Positions 1-9,144 of a DNA stretch of 38,139 nucleotides are shown piece by piece; within the stretch, counting starts at the first letter, position 1; each line of letters opens with the position of its first letter. Position numbers and translations under genes: made by a program. Source of the stretch: Paraglomus occultum (lineage: Eukaryota; Glomeromycota; Glomeromycetes; Paraglomerales; Paraglomeraceae); contig CAJVPJ010000167.1 in NCBI GenBank assembly GCA_910592205.1, forward strand, positions 1 to 38,139, given 5' to 3'. The notes beneath the pieces were generated by a model that worked only from the letters and a program-made list of their open reading frames with translations, was not told the DNA's origin and made no database searches.

Positions 1-144
1 GGACCTGGCACCTGTAGTTGATTCGGCGCTTCAATACAAGGAGTATCACATGTTTGTGTAAGTAAAACGTATAAACAACTGAGTTGGGCGGCGCAGAGCT
101 AGATCGCGACTTCTTTTGTTATTCATTCTCGTAACTTGACAACC

Positions 145-1643
145 ATGCCACTTACTATAGATGATGTTCCCGACTCGTTCTACGGTTCATATGTAAGGAA
201 GCATAAAAATGCTACGGAAGAGGAAATAATCAATGCTTACAAGGATGAGCAAGGTAACAAACACGTTTATGGAGGAGCAACGGGGAGAAGAGTTTGAATA
301 CTGTTACTGGTTTTGTGCTATATTGCAAGAGAGAGAGAGGCAGTTGGGCGTTATTAGTTGGGGCAGAGCTGCGTCGTAGAGACATTACGGGGTTTCGTAG
401 CAGTAATGGAGAGAGTAGTTGAAATGCATTATGACGTGCGTTGAGAGGAGTATAGAATAGAGCTTAGTAAATGGCAGAGCTGGGTTATATGGAGAGAACA
501 GTTCGAATCATTACGACATGCGTTGGGGTTGGACATAGCGGAGTCGTAGCAACGGTTGGGTTGTACGCAAGCTCTTTTGAAAGGCAAATAAGCAAGAACG
601 ATAGTTTGGGTTGAATAACGTGCACTATCTGGTTAATTTCTCACGTCCATTGATTGCTGTTTGCATTCTTAAGGTTCCTCAAAAATAGCGAAGCCACGGG
701 ATGACGGTAAATGCATGGAAACATTTGTATAGTTCCCTATGAATTCGCCTGACTCTTTCTCGTGTTTTCTTGAAAATAGTTCTTGATATAGCATTCACAG
801 TCCCGTTCAATTCGAACATCGATTACATCGCCGAGTTAGATCGGCAATTAGGGTCGATCAGAAATTCTTCGGAATATTTTAATTACCTTGCGGTAGTCCA
901 GTCATCCGGATATGGTAAAACGAGGGCTATGCATGAACTGGCAAAACTATATCCCGTGATATACCTGTGTTTCCGTTCATCCGTATCAACTGGGTATCCG
1001 AAAGCAACGACACATAGCTTGATACTAAAGAATGAGATCGAGTTTTGCGACACGATGGCCAGAGTGGAGGCTGTAGCTAACAGATGGCTTGCTGCAATGG
1101 TTATTACTTATCTGGGCAAGAGCCATGTTTACAATCCTGTTAAAATCAAACGAAAGTCTATAATAATAGCTCTCGAATAAAATTGAGGGCGGAGAAATAT
1201 CACCAGCACATATTAGAAGATAGGGAAAGCAAGGTAATGCATAGTTATTATTTACATTTATGTTATGTACAACGAAATAATTATTGGAAAAAACACAAGC
1301 AGAATCAAGCAAAAGAGTTCTGGGATGCTGTCTATCAGAAGAAAAAGCAGATTGACATACTCCCCCCCCTTGACCTTGAACCAGTTCATAATAATATGCT
1401 TTGATGAGGCCTCCGCACTTACTTGGTAAGGGTTTTTATGGTCTTTGTTGAACAACCAGACATCAATCCTGAATCCTCATTAGTTTGTTAGAAATGGAAG
1501 ATCAGAAGGTTTTTAGGGCAATTTGCAGAGCACTTCGCAATCAACAAGAGAACATCATTGGAATTTTCACAGATACAAATTCCTCAATTGGTAGCTTAGT
1601 ACCTGCTCAAGATGAAGATGACTCTGTAGGTTCAGCCCTGTGA
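145..1643 (+). pseudogene. Crinkler-like P-loop NTPase gene, frame-broken
   Basis: I read an ATG at 145 and an exon to 253. An intron spans 254-779 and joins in phase to an exon starting at 780. That exon holds a Walker A motif (SSGYGKTR) followed by YPVIYLCFR and STGYPKAT, which is typical of the NTPase module of Crinkler (CRN/CR) effector-like proteins. The frame shifts by one base near 1140-1175. Coding resumes to 1233; a probable 66-bp intron (1234-1299) follows, then more coding from 1300. A second shift falls on a run of eight C at about 1363-1370. After it comes a Walker B-like IICFDEAS, an intron (1426-1483) and a last exon with FTDTNSS, ending at a TGA at 1641. Family knowledge: CR proteins are ATPases coupled to nuclease or kinase C-termini. 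The frame breaks suggest a pseudogene; the C-run break could also be a sequencing error. No signal peptide is visible at 145. Confidence 0.62.
254..779 (+). repeat. Long first intron built of imperfect G-rich repeats
   Basis: The proposed intron has a GTAACA donor and an AATAG acceptor. It is 526 bp, against 58-117 bp for most other introns modelled here. It contains reshuffled modules: cagagct at about 364 and 475; a block ending gacgtgcg or gacatgcg at about 410-450 and 492-525; and a tcgtagca block at about 395 and 543. The second copy contains tggcagagctggg and, about 30 bp later, gttcgaatc. These resemble RNA polymerase III A and B boxes. Confidence 0.45.
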
Positions 1644-2229
1644 CATTTTTCATGTTATGACCTTTATTTATTTTGTCTATTGCTGGGGAAAATCAAAGGC
1701 TAGGGATTTGAATCTTCATGCTCACAGACTGCTTGTTCATATTGCTTCAATGGATTGCTTAAGGTTTGGATCTGATACAATTTTTCCACAATTTTTTGGC
1801 TGATCCCTTGTTCTTTGCAGGTGTCAGTTGGAGTGTTTGGTAATAATATTTGTTTATCACATAGCAATACAAGTCACTCTGAAGTGGCCTGGAAGAGATC
1901 AAGAAGGGTGCTATCAGGCTGAAACAAAGTTTTAAGGTAAATTTTTATTAATAATTTTTGTTGAAAAGGCAGTATGGGAGACTTCCAGTAGTCCCAAGAA
2001 GGGGTAAAACTCACACAACTATGGTGGGCACCTGCTTGCTGCTCACTTTGCAGTCTGCTTGCCCATTGTGGTCTGCTTGATATTGATCATTATGTCTATC
2101 TTGCATAAAAATATATTTTGCTGTAATTGTCATATTAATAGAATCATCACAAGAATCATGAAGATGTTAGAATTTTTTGGAATAAAATTGAAAACGATCT
2201 TGCTGAATTAGCAATCAGTATATATTAAT
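1644..2229 (+). pseudogene. Remnant coding stretches downstream of the NTPase
   Basis: No intact gene. A run of about 49 codons in one frame (about 1652-1800) ends at a TGA. Another run of about 26 codons (2142-2225, containing IFWNKIENDLAEL) ends in TAA just before the next ORF. These look like the decayed C-terminal part of the NTPase gene, or a second gene merged into it. A GT-AG pair separated by only 25 bp (about 2218-2242) would restore the frame into the next ORF, but this is too short for a normal spliceosomal intron. Confidence 0.35.
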
Positions 2230-2574
2230 ATGGTGCTTTCAGAAACGATCGGCAAGAGGCTGGATCAATTTGATCCAGCCCTCATAATTTTTAAACTCAA
2301 GCACCCCGCGGAGGACAACATATTTACGGTACCTTCTCTCGCCCAACGCGATACGGACATAAATAGGGCATTAAACCTCCAACTGAGGCATTCTTTCTTA
2401 ATGCAAGATCTCTTGAAGCAGGAGGTGCTCCACCAAATGGAGCTGTTGTTGGGGGTGCTGGAAGACCAGCAGCGGTTCTTTACGAGGAAAGGTGACGAGG
2501 AGTATTATATGAAGGAGTGGATATTATATGAAGAAAAGGAGTGGACATTATATGAAGAAGGGAGTGGACTTTAA
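2230..2574 (+). CDS. Unrecognised 114-aa ORF, probable 3' part of a larger gene
   Basis: I do not recognise the family. The protein is mostly helical, with a leucine-, glutamine- and glutamate-rich middle (about residues 50-90, including LLKQEVLHQMELLLGVLEDQ) that could form a coiled coil. The C-terminal 20 residues (EEYYMKEWILYEEKEW region) are encoded by a 24-bp tandem repeat that runs past the stop. The ATG at 2230 follows an open stretch in another frame, so this may be a C-terminal exon rather than a free-standing gene. An 11-bp perfect palindrome lies in its 5' part (2258-2280). Confidence 0.35.
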   Translation: MVLSETIGKRLDQFDPALIIFKLKHPAEDNIFTVPSLAQRDTDINRALNLQLRHSFLMQDLLKQEVLHQMELLLGVLEDQQRFFTRKGDEEYYMKEWILYEEKEWTLYEEGSGL

Positions 2575-2615
2575 GTGAAGAAGGGAGTGGACTTTAATAT
2601 AAAGAAAAGGAGTGG
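2514..2615 (+). repeat. 24-bp minisatellite, about 4.3 copies, spanning a stop codon
   Basis: Repeat starts (ggagtgg) fall at 2514, 2538, 2561, 2584 and 2609, giving spacings of 24, 23, 23 and 25 bp. The unit is close to ggagtggacattatatgaag plus a few A/G. The first copies code for the C-terminus of the preceding ORF and the later ones lie beyond its TAA, so length changes here would move the stop. Confidence 0.8.
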
Positions 2616-3090
2616 GTTAATTGCGATAATATAGAATCGTGATAATAGTATATTAATATTAGTCACCGAACATTTCACAAAGTCCGATGGGGAAGTGTGT
2701 TTTCCGAAAAATTTATCGATCATTTTCCGAAAGCATATTAATATTAATAAATAGTCGCGCATATGTAAAATTAGGGGTTGAATTTTTCTGCATAGAATGT
2801 CACAATCGAACACCTGGCATGGTTATGATAAAAATTCTACTTACCGACTAATTTTTTCGAACAGTTTTGCGAAATAGACGTTTGTTTTAAAAGAAACTGT
2901 TGACAAAGTTTCACCCGGCAAAATATAGTAGTATTATAGTTTCTTTCCACAGTAACGCATAGTTTCTTCCGTTGCGACTAGACGCTAACTAATATTATTA
3001 GAGTTCTATTCATAAAAAACTTTTTTCATTATTGCTACTTTGTTTACTAGAACAACAGTTTTCGAGAAAAAAAGGGAAGAAAGATTTCGT

Positions 3091-3340
3091 AAGGTTAACA
3101 ACTATGATCGACGTATAAGAGGTTTTATTGATCTTTAAATTACGCAAAATCATACTTAATAACTTGTGGCAAAATACAACGTGCGTATCAATAATTATTG
3201 TCAATATAAGTTTTATTTTCGAAGCCTTCTTAGTTATCGAGTAATTCTTTTACAAGGTTGACGACCGTGATCGATGTACATTGATTTTTAAATTACGCAG
3301 CTGTGGCGCGAAATTTAACGTGCGTTTCAATGATGACGAT
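3091..3340. repeat. Degenerate direct repeat of about 90-100 bp
   Basis: The block at about 3091-3193 recurs at about 3254-3335. Both begin aaggtt(a/g)ac(a/g)ac, share gatcga(c/t)gta, then ttaaattacgca, then tgtggc, and end aacgtgcgt(a/t)tcaat. The rest of 2620-3520 is AT-rich with no coding evidence. It separates the tandem-repeat end of the first gene from the 3' end of the minus-strand pseudogene. Confidence 0.6.
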
Positions 3341-3522
3341 GTAATTTGTATAAAGCATCGGATTCTTGGTTGATGGGTTATTGGTGATTGATGATGAAAA
3401 TTGATTCGTGTGTTTGTATGCGAAAAATTGACGCACAATATTAAGTACGATTTGAATATGCATGAACCGCTGGCTTGATTCTTCGATCACGGATCTTAAG
3501 AAGTTAAGGTAAATGTTATTTA

Positions 3523-4897
3523 TTATTTTTTTAGTGGGGTAAAAGGTGTGAATGGTTGTGATAATGTATCTAATACTGTTGATGTATCTTCATCATAATC
3601 GATTGGAGACATATCGGGTAAATTTATACATTCATCTAATAAATGTACTACTTCACTTACAATACCTTTCATACAATTTTTCAATTGAATTGCTTTTTTC
3701 AGTAAATCTTCTACGCCTCGCCTATCAGTTGGTCCCAATGAAATGTTAATATCCAAAATTTCGTAAGATTTATAAAACTCGCCATTAAAACTATCCGTAA
3801 TTGAGACATGTAAATGATCTCCTTTAACTAAAAGACCAATAATCGGAATACCATTCAACAGATTGATTAGTGTATTTACTTCCAACTTTTGTTCGTTATC
3901 TATCTTTTTTCCCTCGAAACAAACATCGCGAATAAGACAATGACCGTCCTTACAAGTTCGTACCAATTTCTTCCAATCTTCACGATGCTTCCTTGATGGC
4001 GCTTCTAATACGAAAATTCAGCATAGCCAGTTCTAAATCCGCATTCTGATAATCCAAACAAATACACAAATCAGGCTTATTGGCAGATGACTTCGCTCCC
4101 ATTATTATCTTCCTCTGCCTCGATGCTTCACTCTCCCGTTCGTTCCTATAAGAAGTAAGTTAGTAATGATTTTAATTTAATAATATAAAACGTATTCAAA
4201 AACATACCATGATCGCATTGTCGGTGGTGAATTATGAGCAAAAATAGGCTGCAAGATTTTTGATATAACATGTATCACATACGAATTTTCACTATAATCC
4301 GCATCTTGTATCGACGGTTCACAAGTCCAAATATCTCGCCTAACATCATTAACATTGAATTTGATCAAATAACTAAATAAATAAATAACTCGAAACGATT
4401 AATACTTACAATCCTATTAGTATGGACCATACGATTAAAACGTCTTCTTTTATCTCCCGATCCATGAACTCCTTAGGAAAATTAATCGGATCCATATCAT
4501 ATTGATATATCTTCTTTCCATTTCCAAGTGTTCATATGACTTCATGAATTCATCGATTAAATTTTTGATCTGTCTTGGAAAAGCAATATCAATGACAAGA
4601 TCCTCCCCCAATCCTTCTGAATAAGAATCACCAAAGAATGTCAAGTCCAGAATCCCAGCCCCCATCGGATCTAAAGGATGAATTAAAGAACAGTCTGTCT
4701 CTTGTAAAAGTTTACAAACTGCTTCATATACAATTTTTTCTTCTCATTTTTAGGACTTGGATTTGTCCAACAGAATCAATGTTATATATAAGGAAAGTTT
4801 TTTTGTGGCTTGTCGATCATGTGAATTTAAATGATCGACACAATTATGTATAACTTCTCTTATCTCTACATTTCGGATGACATCTAAAGATACAAAC
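3523..4897 (-). pseudogene. Decayed gene with a putative PD-(D/E)XK-like domain
   Basis: Read on the minus strand. Coding begins at about 4897 (DVIRNVEIREVIHN). It meets in-frame stops near 4750, resumes (IVYEAVCKLLQETDCS, then MGAGILDLTFFGDS) and slips one base near 4518. It then passes a normal intron (4411-4374, GTAAGT...TTTAG) into an exon with VRRDIWTCEPSIQDADYSEN. A second GTATGT...ATAG intron (about 4208-4149) joins off by one base. The next exon (ERESEASRQRK, KPDLCICLDYQNADLELAML) breaks again at about 3980 into a 147-aa ORF (3966-3523). The D...E...K spacing around KPDL and LELAML, with DWKKLVRTCKDG, resembles nuclease-fold domains of hypothetical proteins in glomeromycete genomes. 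That assignment is inference. At least four breaks make a working gene unlikely. Confidence 0.5.
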
Positions 4898-5272
4898 TTG
4901 GTATTTGTTATTACACGGTACAACTTACTAAATTAAAAATGTCTCGGGACGCGGTATTGTTGAAACTTTAAGTCTACGATATGAGTGAAAAGTTCGAAAA
5001 GTTTGAAAGTTTTGAAGCGAACATGATATTAGAATAATGTCAAAGCCATATTCGTGAGAATCAATGAACTAAACGGTACACGAAAAAGATGAATAGATTC
5101 GTCCACTTTAATAATAACTAATGTTCGCCGAAATGAATCTAATTTTTTTCGAAAATAGTGACTTTACCTTGATTTAAGGTTATTATTTAGCTTTCTCTCT
5201 TTCTTTTAAATGTAACAATTTATAGATATTTCTACCTCAACCTAAGGTTATTATTAAATTTTCGTTTATAGG
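4898..5272. other. AT-rich spacer between divergent genes
   Basis: No coding run. This is the presumed shared upstream region of the minus-strand pseudogene and the plus-strand Mrr-like gene. The sequence taaggttattatt occurs twice (about 5174 and 5244), just upstream of the plus-strand ATG. Confidence 0.4.
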
Positions 5273-6254
5273 ATGTCAGATTCTTACAGAAAAGGGAAAG
5301 AATTTGAAGAAGAGATTGAAAAACTATTGCGGAGTAATGGATTTATACCCCGAATAACGTGAGTATTCTCACTGAGTAGTTGTTGAATGGATAATAATGT
5401 ATCTAAAGTTACGCTGCCACTTGGGTGTAAAATGTCGGGGAATTGAAAGCGCTTCATGGTCGCAACTTGTAAGTTATTGTATTATAATCGCTTAGTATAT
5501 GTATCTGAAGTTACGCTGCCACTTGGGTGTAAACTCGGGTTTCGATAAATACAATTGGTTTATATACATATCGATTCCCGTATCCGACGAAGCTTGAGGG
5601 AAATGCGGGTGTGGTGAATAGGATACATAAAAAATACTTTACGATTATTAATATAATAACTTAAAAGTTGTGAACGTTCATTCTCCGTTGCCGACGAAGC
5701 CTGAGGGAAATGCGGGTGTGGTGAATAGGATACATTGACCATTTGAATTGAAAGCGCTTCGTGGCCGCAGCTTGCGAAAGTCACCAGTCAGGTACCCAGT
5801 CCTGGCGTACGGTGGACGGCCTGCTGTGAACGTTCTTTCAAATGGTTCTTGATTATGATACATTTTACTCATTTCACTTTCCTTTTATTATTATAGTAAC
5901 GGACCAGATGGAGGGATTGACATAGTTGTTATACATAATAATAATGATATAATCTATGCAATCCAATGTAAAAATTATAAGGATCCAGTCGGTAAATAAT
6001 TATTATTCTATTTAAGATTTAGTGGAATGCATTAATTATTTCACTAATAAATACTAACTATTACTATATCATTAATATAAGGTCCTCACTTCGTCCAACA
6101 TCTAAGAGGAGTACTTCTTAATCCAGACATTGTAGGCATCTTGGTAGCAGCCAACTCTTTCTCTCCAGATGCCATAACTTGTGCTGGAGAGGTTGGCATT
6201 ATTCTCGCTCACAGAGGAGATCTTATTAAAAAGATGAGAGAATGTCAATCTTGA
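5273..6254 (+). CDS. Mrr-type PD-(D/E)XK restriction-endonuclease-like protein
   Basis: Three exons join in one frame: 5273-5358, 5897-5991 and 6082-6254, giving about 117 aa. The donors are GTGAGT and GTAAAT and the acceptors TTATAG and ATATAAG. Residues 1-20 form a helix with the conserved acidic residue (KEFEEEIEKLL). Then come NGPDGGIDIVV, with the catalytic aspartate, and IQCKNY, with the Q-x-K pair of Mrr/type IV nucleases. After these, HFVQHLRGVLL and GILVAANSF match the later strand and helix of the fold. The core nuclease residues are all present. Family knowledge: Mrr-like domains cut DNA, often modified DNA. The fungal role is unknown. The protein is short, and coding continues past its TGA in another frame, so the C-terminus is probably truncated by a one-base change. 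Confidence 0.6.
5397..5860 (+). repeat. Mosaic of GC-richer repeats inside a 538-bp intron
   Basis: Three repeat families lie within intron 5359-5896. (a) A 26-bp block starting aagttacgctgccacttggg occurs at about 5405 and 5512. (b) A 45-bp block starting ccgacgaag and ending gaataggatacat occurs at 5584 and 5691, with one mismatch (c/t) seen. (c) gaattgaaagcgcttc(a/g)tgg occurs at about 5442 and 5747. The segment from about 5739 to 5852 is bounded by accatttgaa and its reverse complement ttcaaatggt, and tgaacgtt occurs at about 5671 and 5827. The block is GC-richer than its surroundings, which suggests inserted and duplicated foreign sequence. Confidence 0.7.
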
Positions 6255-6390
6255 TGAAGTATGGAAATTGTTAAACGGGGTGTAGAAGAGGTTTTAGAAC
6301 AGAATAATATATATGCCATATTAATATTGTGTCAGGGACAAAATACAGTTCTCAAGAATATCAAGCTAGAGATAGTTTAGTCAAGTAAGT
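6255..6390 (+). pseudogene. Out-of-frame continuation of the Mrr-like gene
   Basis: Directly after the TGA the reading shifts. One frame gives NVNLDEVWKLLNGV and then a stop, the next EEVLEQNNIYAILIL, and a third KYSSQEYQARDSLVK, ending at a GTAAGT-like donor (about 6387). Three short coding runs in three frames are the trace of an ancestral longer C-terminus broken by small indels. Nothing further is recognisable from 6390 to 6480. Confidence 0.45.
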
Positions 6391-6483
6391 TCTAAATTTG
6401 TATAATATTAATACTGCAATGTTTCATTATCCATTACCATAGCATTGTATTGAAGTCAATGAGGTTAGACTGGGAATTGACTG

Positions 6484-7130
6484 TCAAATAGTAATAGAAT
6501 ACTTTCTCCCAACGTTTTGATTTTTATTCAAAAAGTTTTTTAGAATTGCATTATTGACAAGTTTTGTCGTGATACCCGACTGAATTATGTTTAAAAGACA
6601 TTGAATTAGGGCAGACCGCAACAAAACCAGACAAAGTGAACATTTGATTAAATGAGATGCTAATGATGCTGTGACTGTAAAATTGATCAGGGTGACTGAT
6701 GACGTTTTGCTATGATAATGAATTTCCGCATAGTTTTCGAGAAAATTCTTTACGGCAGTAGCAACGTTTATATCAATGGTTATTTTGGTTTTCCATCGCG
6801 GCATTCGTTTTATGTTACCATGAACGCGCGGTATGATACCATTCGTTGCTAGATGATTTCTGACATTTTCGAAGTGCGTACGGCCAATGCCTAACATATT
6901 GAGATACGTTTCTGACAAAGCGGCGTATTGCGATCTCAATAGTAAAAGGTTCTTTTATTAGTACGCGTTTTTTTTAAGACTTCAGCTGGCAGTTATTTTC
7001 TCCGCCATTCATTGCTTTCAACTGGGCCATTAAAAATATCTTGTTCAGATCTAGAGAGAGCTTAAAACGCTTCACGTAATTCGGCAAATTTCTCTCTCGC
7101 AGACTGTTTATGAACAGAATGTAATTTCAA
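6484..7130 (-). pseudogene. Transposon-derived protein remnant (PRVHGN...NYAE type)
   Basis: The longest open part is 6939-6484, with GIGRTHFENVRNHLATNG, IIPRVHGNIKRMPRWK and VKNFLENYAEIH. I recognise this arrangement from the N-terminal half of repeated, transposase-like proteins in fungi and invertebrates. The exact superfamily is uncertain. Upstream on the same strand, other frames give KQSAREKFAELREAF before a stop and TFYY-stop-DRNTPLCQK. The stop there sits where the family normally has tryptophan (TGG to TGA). After NYAEIH the frame is lost and no DDE domain is visible. It is therefore a dead copy with a nonsense change, frameshifts and a missing 3' half. Confidence 0.5.
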
Positions 7131-7884
7131 ATAAACAGTCTTTTTATTTTACCGACACGTTCTTCATTAAGACTGGTTTTAATATTTAATAAACAAAAGA
7201 CTGGAAATAAATTCATTTCGTTTTTTCTGATTTTTCGATGTTGATAATGACCGTTGCAAAATTTGCTCATTAGAACTCATGACGAGGTATCTGTTATTTT
7301 GTTTATCAATGAGTAAAATTACTTGATAGAGTGCCCGTAACATTTTGTTGACATATATTAGCAGGTCTTATTGCTAATGATATCAAAATCAGGGGTTAGG
7401 GTTATTTGAAAACAAACCAAATTTCAGGGATTCGGAAAAAAAGTATAAATGAATGCGCTGACGTAACGCTGCCATTATTCGTTGTCGCACAAATAATCGT
7501 AGGTGTAACGGGATAGCAAAGCATTCTATCTTCTGTGCAAAGTATTCTATCTTGGGCAAACCAACGAATCGATATGTGGAGAGGAGCTGAATCAGACAAC
7601 AGCAAATTTTGGCTCTTTTACTTACCCTTTCTACATGGACCAACATATTCGAATCTATGGGAGAAGTCGTCTACCAACTATCCGAAGGAGATGTTATCTT
7701 CGAATGCGACATGCGAGAATCTGTGGCGGCAAGTCTACTCTTTTAAATGCTTTAGTGAGAGAAGAAAAGCCGTCTTCATCTCCAAACTTCGTATGCAAAC
7801 GGTTATAAACGCAAAGCAAGCTTTTATTAGCTTTCTTATAACCAAGATCGTCATCAGACATTTGAACCCATCGAATTCACCGTA
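7131..7884. other. Unassigned stretch with coding-like runs on both strands
   Basis: 7131-7380 shows nothing. On the minus strand 7861-7697 reads MSDDDLGYKKANKSLLCVYN and on through FSSLTKAFKRVDLPP to a stop. On the plus strand about 7590-7746 reads STWTNIFESMGEVVYQLSEG and on to a stop. They overlap by about 50 bp, so at most one is real. Neither is recognised. The minus-strand run would start 24 bp from the plus-strand HMG gene. Confidence 0.25.
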
Positions 7885-8473
7885 ATGGCTACCATAACAA
7901 TCCGCGAATTCAGCGACGATAACTTTAGCGAGACTGAACTCAGAACAGCTCGCTAATCCACCGTTCGCGTTGTCGATGCCGATCGAAGATCTGTTAAAAT
8001 TACCTAGGGAACTAGACATTTGAGAATAATATGCCAAACAACGAAACAAAATCAATCTTAAAACGATCACTAGCCTTTTTATTCCCTCAGGCATTTAAAT
8101 TAAAGACCAGCAAAAAGCACAGACCGATAAATCAGTTTTTGCTTTATCGAAAAAACTATGCGGCGGGTCTTCCAAAACGTCAGCAAATAATCAAGGCATT
8201 TCTGAAATTTTTTAGTTAAATCTTCATACTGAAATGTGGTCATTTTTTTATCGATAACAAAACGTAGCTTTTCTTCAGTTCCCACAGTTCAGAAAAGGTT
8301 GGGTAAGCTTGAGGATGCCGGATTTTACAACAATTACCAGGCGTGCTGCAGCTCAATGGATGCTGGAAGACACAGACGTCAGAGATTTCTGTTACCTTCT
8401 TACACAGATCGCCAATCAATACATGGAAGCACTTTCCGAACAATTTACCTTTAGTTATCTGTACCACTTATAA
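7885..8473 (+). pseudogene. MATA-HMG-type HMG-box gene, probably decayed
   Basis: Coding starts at ATG 7885 (MATITIREFSDDNFSETEL). It shifts one base near 7950 into LANPPFALSMPIEDLLKLP, a proline-flanked lead typical of glomeromycete HMG proteins. It shifts again to 8031, and the frame from 8031 holds HMG helix 1 (KKHRPINQFLLYRKNYAAGL). Splicing 8178 to 8298 (GTCAGC donor, AAAAG acceptor) restores the frame into helices 2 and 3: MPDFTTITRRAAAQWMLED, then VRDFCYLLTQIANQYMEAL and FTFSYLYHL, with TAA at 8471. The box is therefore nearly complete but split by a 119-bp intron with a weak donor. Family knowledge: HMG boxes bind the minor groove of DNA; MATA-HMG genes are highly expanded in arbuscular mycorrhizal fungi and related to mating-type regulators. 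Two N-terminal frame breaks argue for decay or unmodelled introns. Confidence 0.6.
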
Positions 8474-8889
8474 TAATGTGAATGCATTAATTCAGCAATA
8501 CGAAAATTAATCGTTTTTATTCTACTTCATACATTAAGTATATTTACTACCTGTCAATATATGTGGAATATCATGGGGATGATAGGGTTTAATGATGTCA
8601 TCCGCAATATATTATATTAATATACGATACTCATGTCTCGACTTTATTTATAATAAAAATGAATTGTGAGTATTAATTATCAAACTTTACTGAGTAGAAC
8701 GATTTGTCAATTCGGCCTAATCACGTACAATGCAGTATCTTCTCATGAAGATAATTTATGAAAATTTAGAGCAGATCCTGATTGACGGACTTGGGATAAC
8801 TAAAAAACTATCAAAAACTGCACTTCCAGGTAGAGGAAATTGATTTTCATATAATATCAGATTACTGAGATAGCATAAGCAGGGCTCGA
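8474..8889. other. AT-rich spacer
   Basis: No established gene. A 37-codon ORF (8730-8843, +, MKIIYENLEQILIDGLGI) looks protein-like and ends near a GTAGAG, but has no recognisable partner exon. Confidence 0.3.
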
Positions 8890-9144
8890 TCAATTAAGCA
8901 AATTAAACTTATCAATGGCGAGTTTACTAAATAGCATTACGGAATCAAATGGTGTCTGGCGTAATTGAGGGTATTTGTTCGTGTCTCTAATAATGCGATC
9001 ATAATTTCTTTCCGTATCGTAATCCGACAAGGCGGAATCATCCAATAAAGTGAAGCTGTGAAAAAAAAAAGACGAAGTATCCGTAATATTAATATTAACA
9101 GATCTTCGTAAACATAAAGATACACGCAACATTATCTCACTCAT
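8890..9144 (-). CDS. Unrecognised C-terminal exon
   Basis: The frame is open from 9144 to a stop at 8890. The best coding part is the last 45 codons (ALSDYDTERNYDRIIRDTNK and on to FSKLAIDKFNLLN). It is preceded by a long T tract and TTCACAG, a good 3' splice site (about 9056), so the true exon probably starts there and the upstream Met is accidental. It lies downstream of the RNase H gene on the same strand and could be a further exon of it or a separate gene. No family is recognised. Confidence 0.3.
   Translation of the reverse strand: MSEIMLRVSLCLRRSVNINITDTSSFFFHSFTLLDDSALSDYDTERNYDRIIRDTNKYPQLRQTPFDSVMLFSKLAIDKFNLLN

Noticed and set aside
3010-3490. Three minus-strand ORFs of 62-65 aa
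   Set aside because: They lie in the degenerate direct repeat, overlap one another and are Ser/Ile/Asn-rich from AT-rich DNA.
7385-7402. Telomere-like ggttagggtta
   Set aside because: Only one and a half units and no array.
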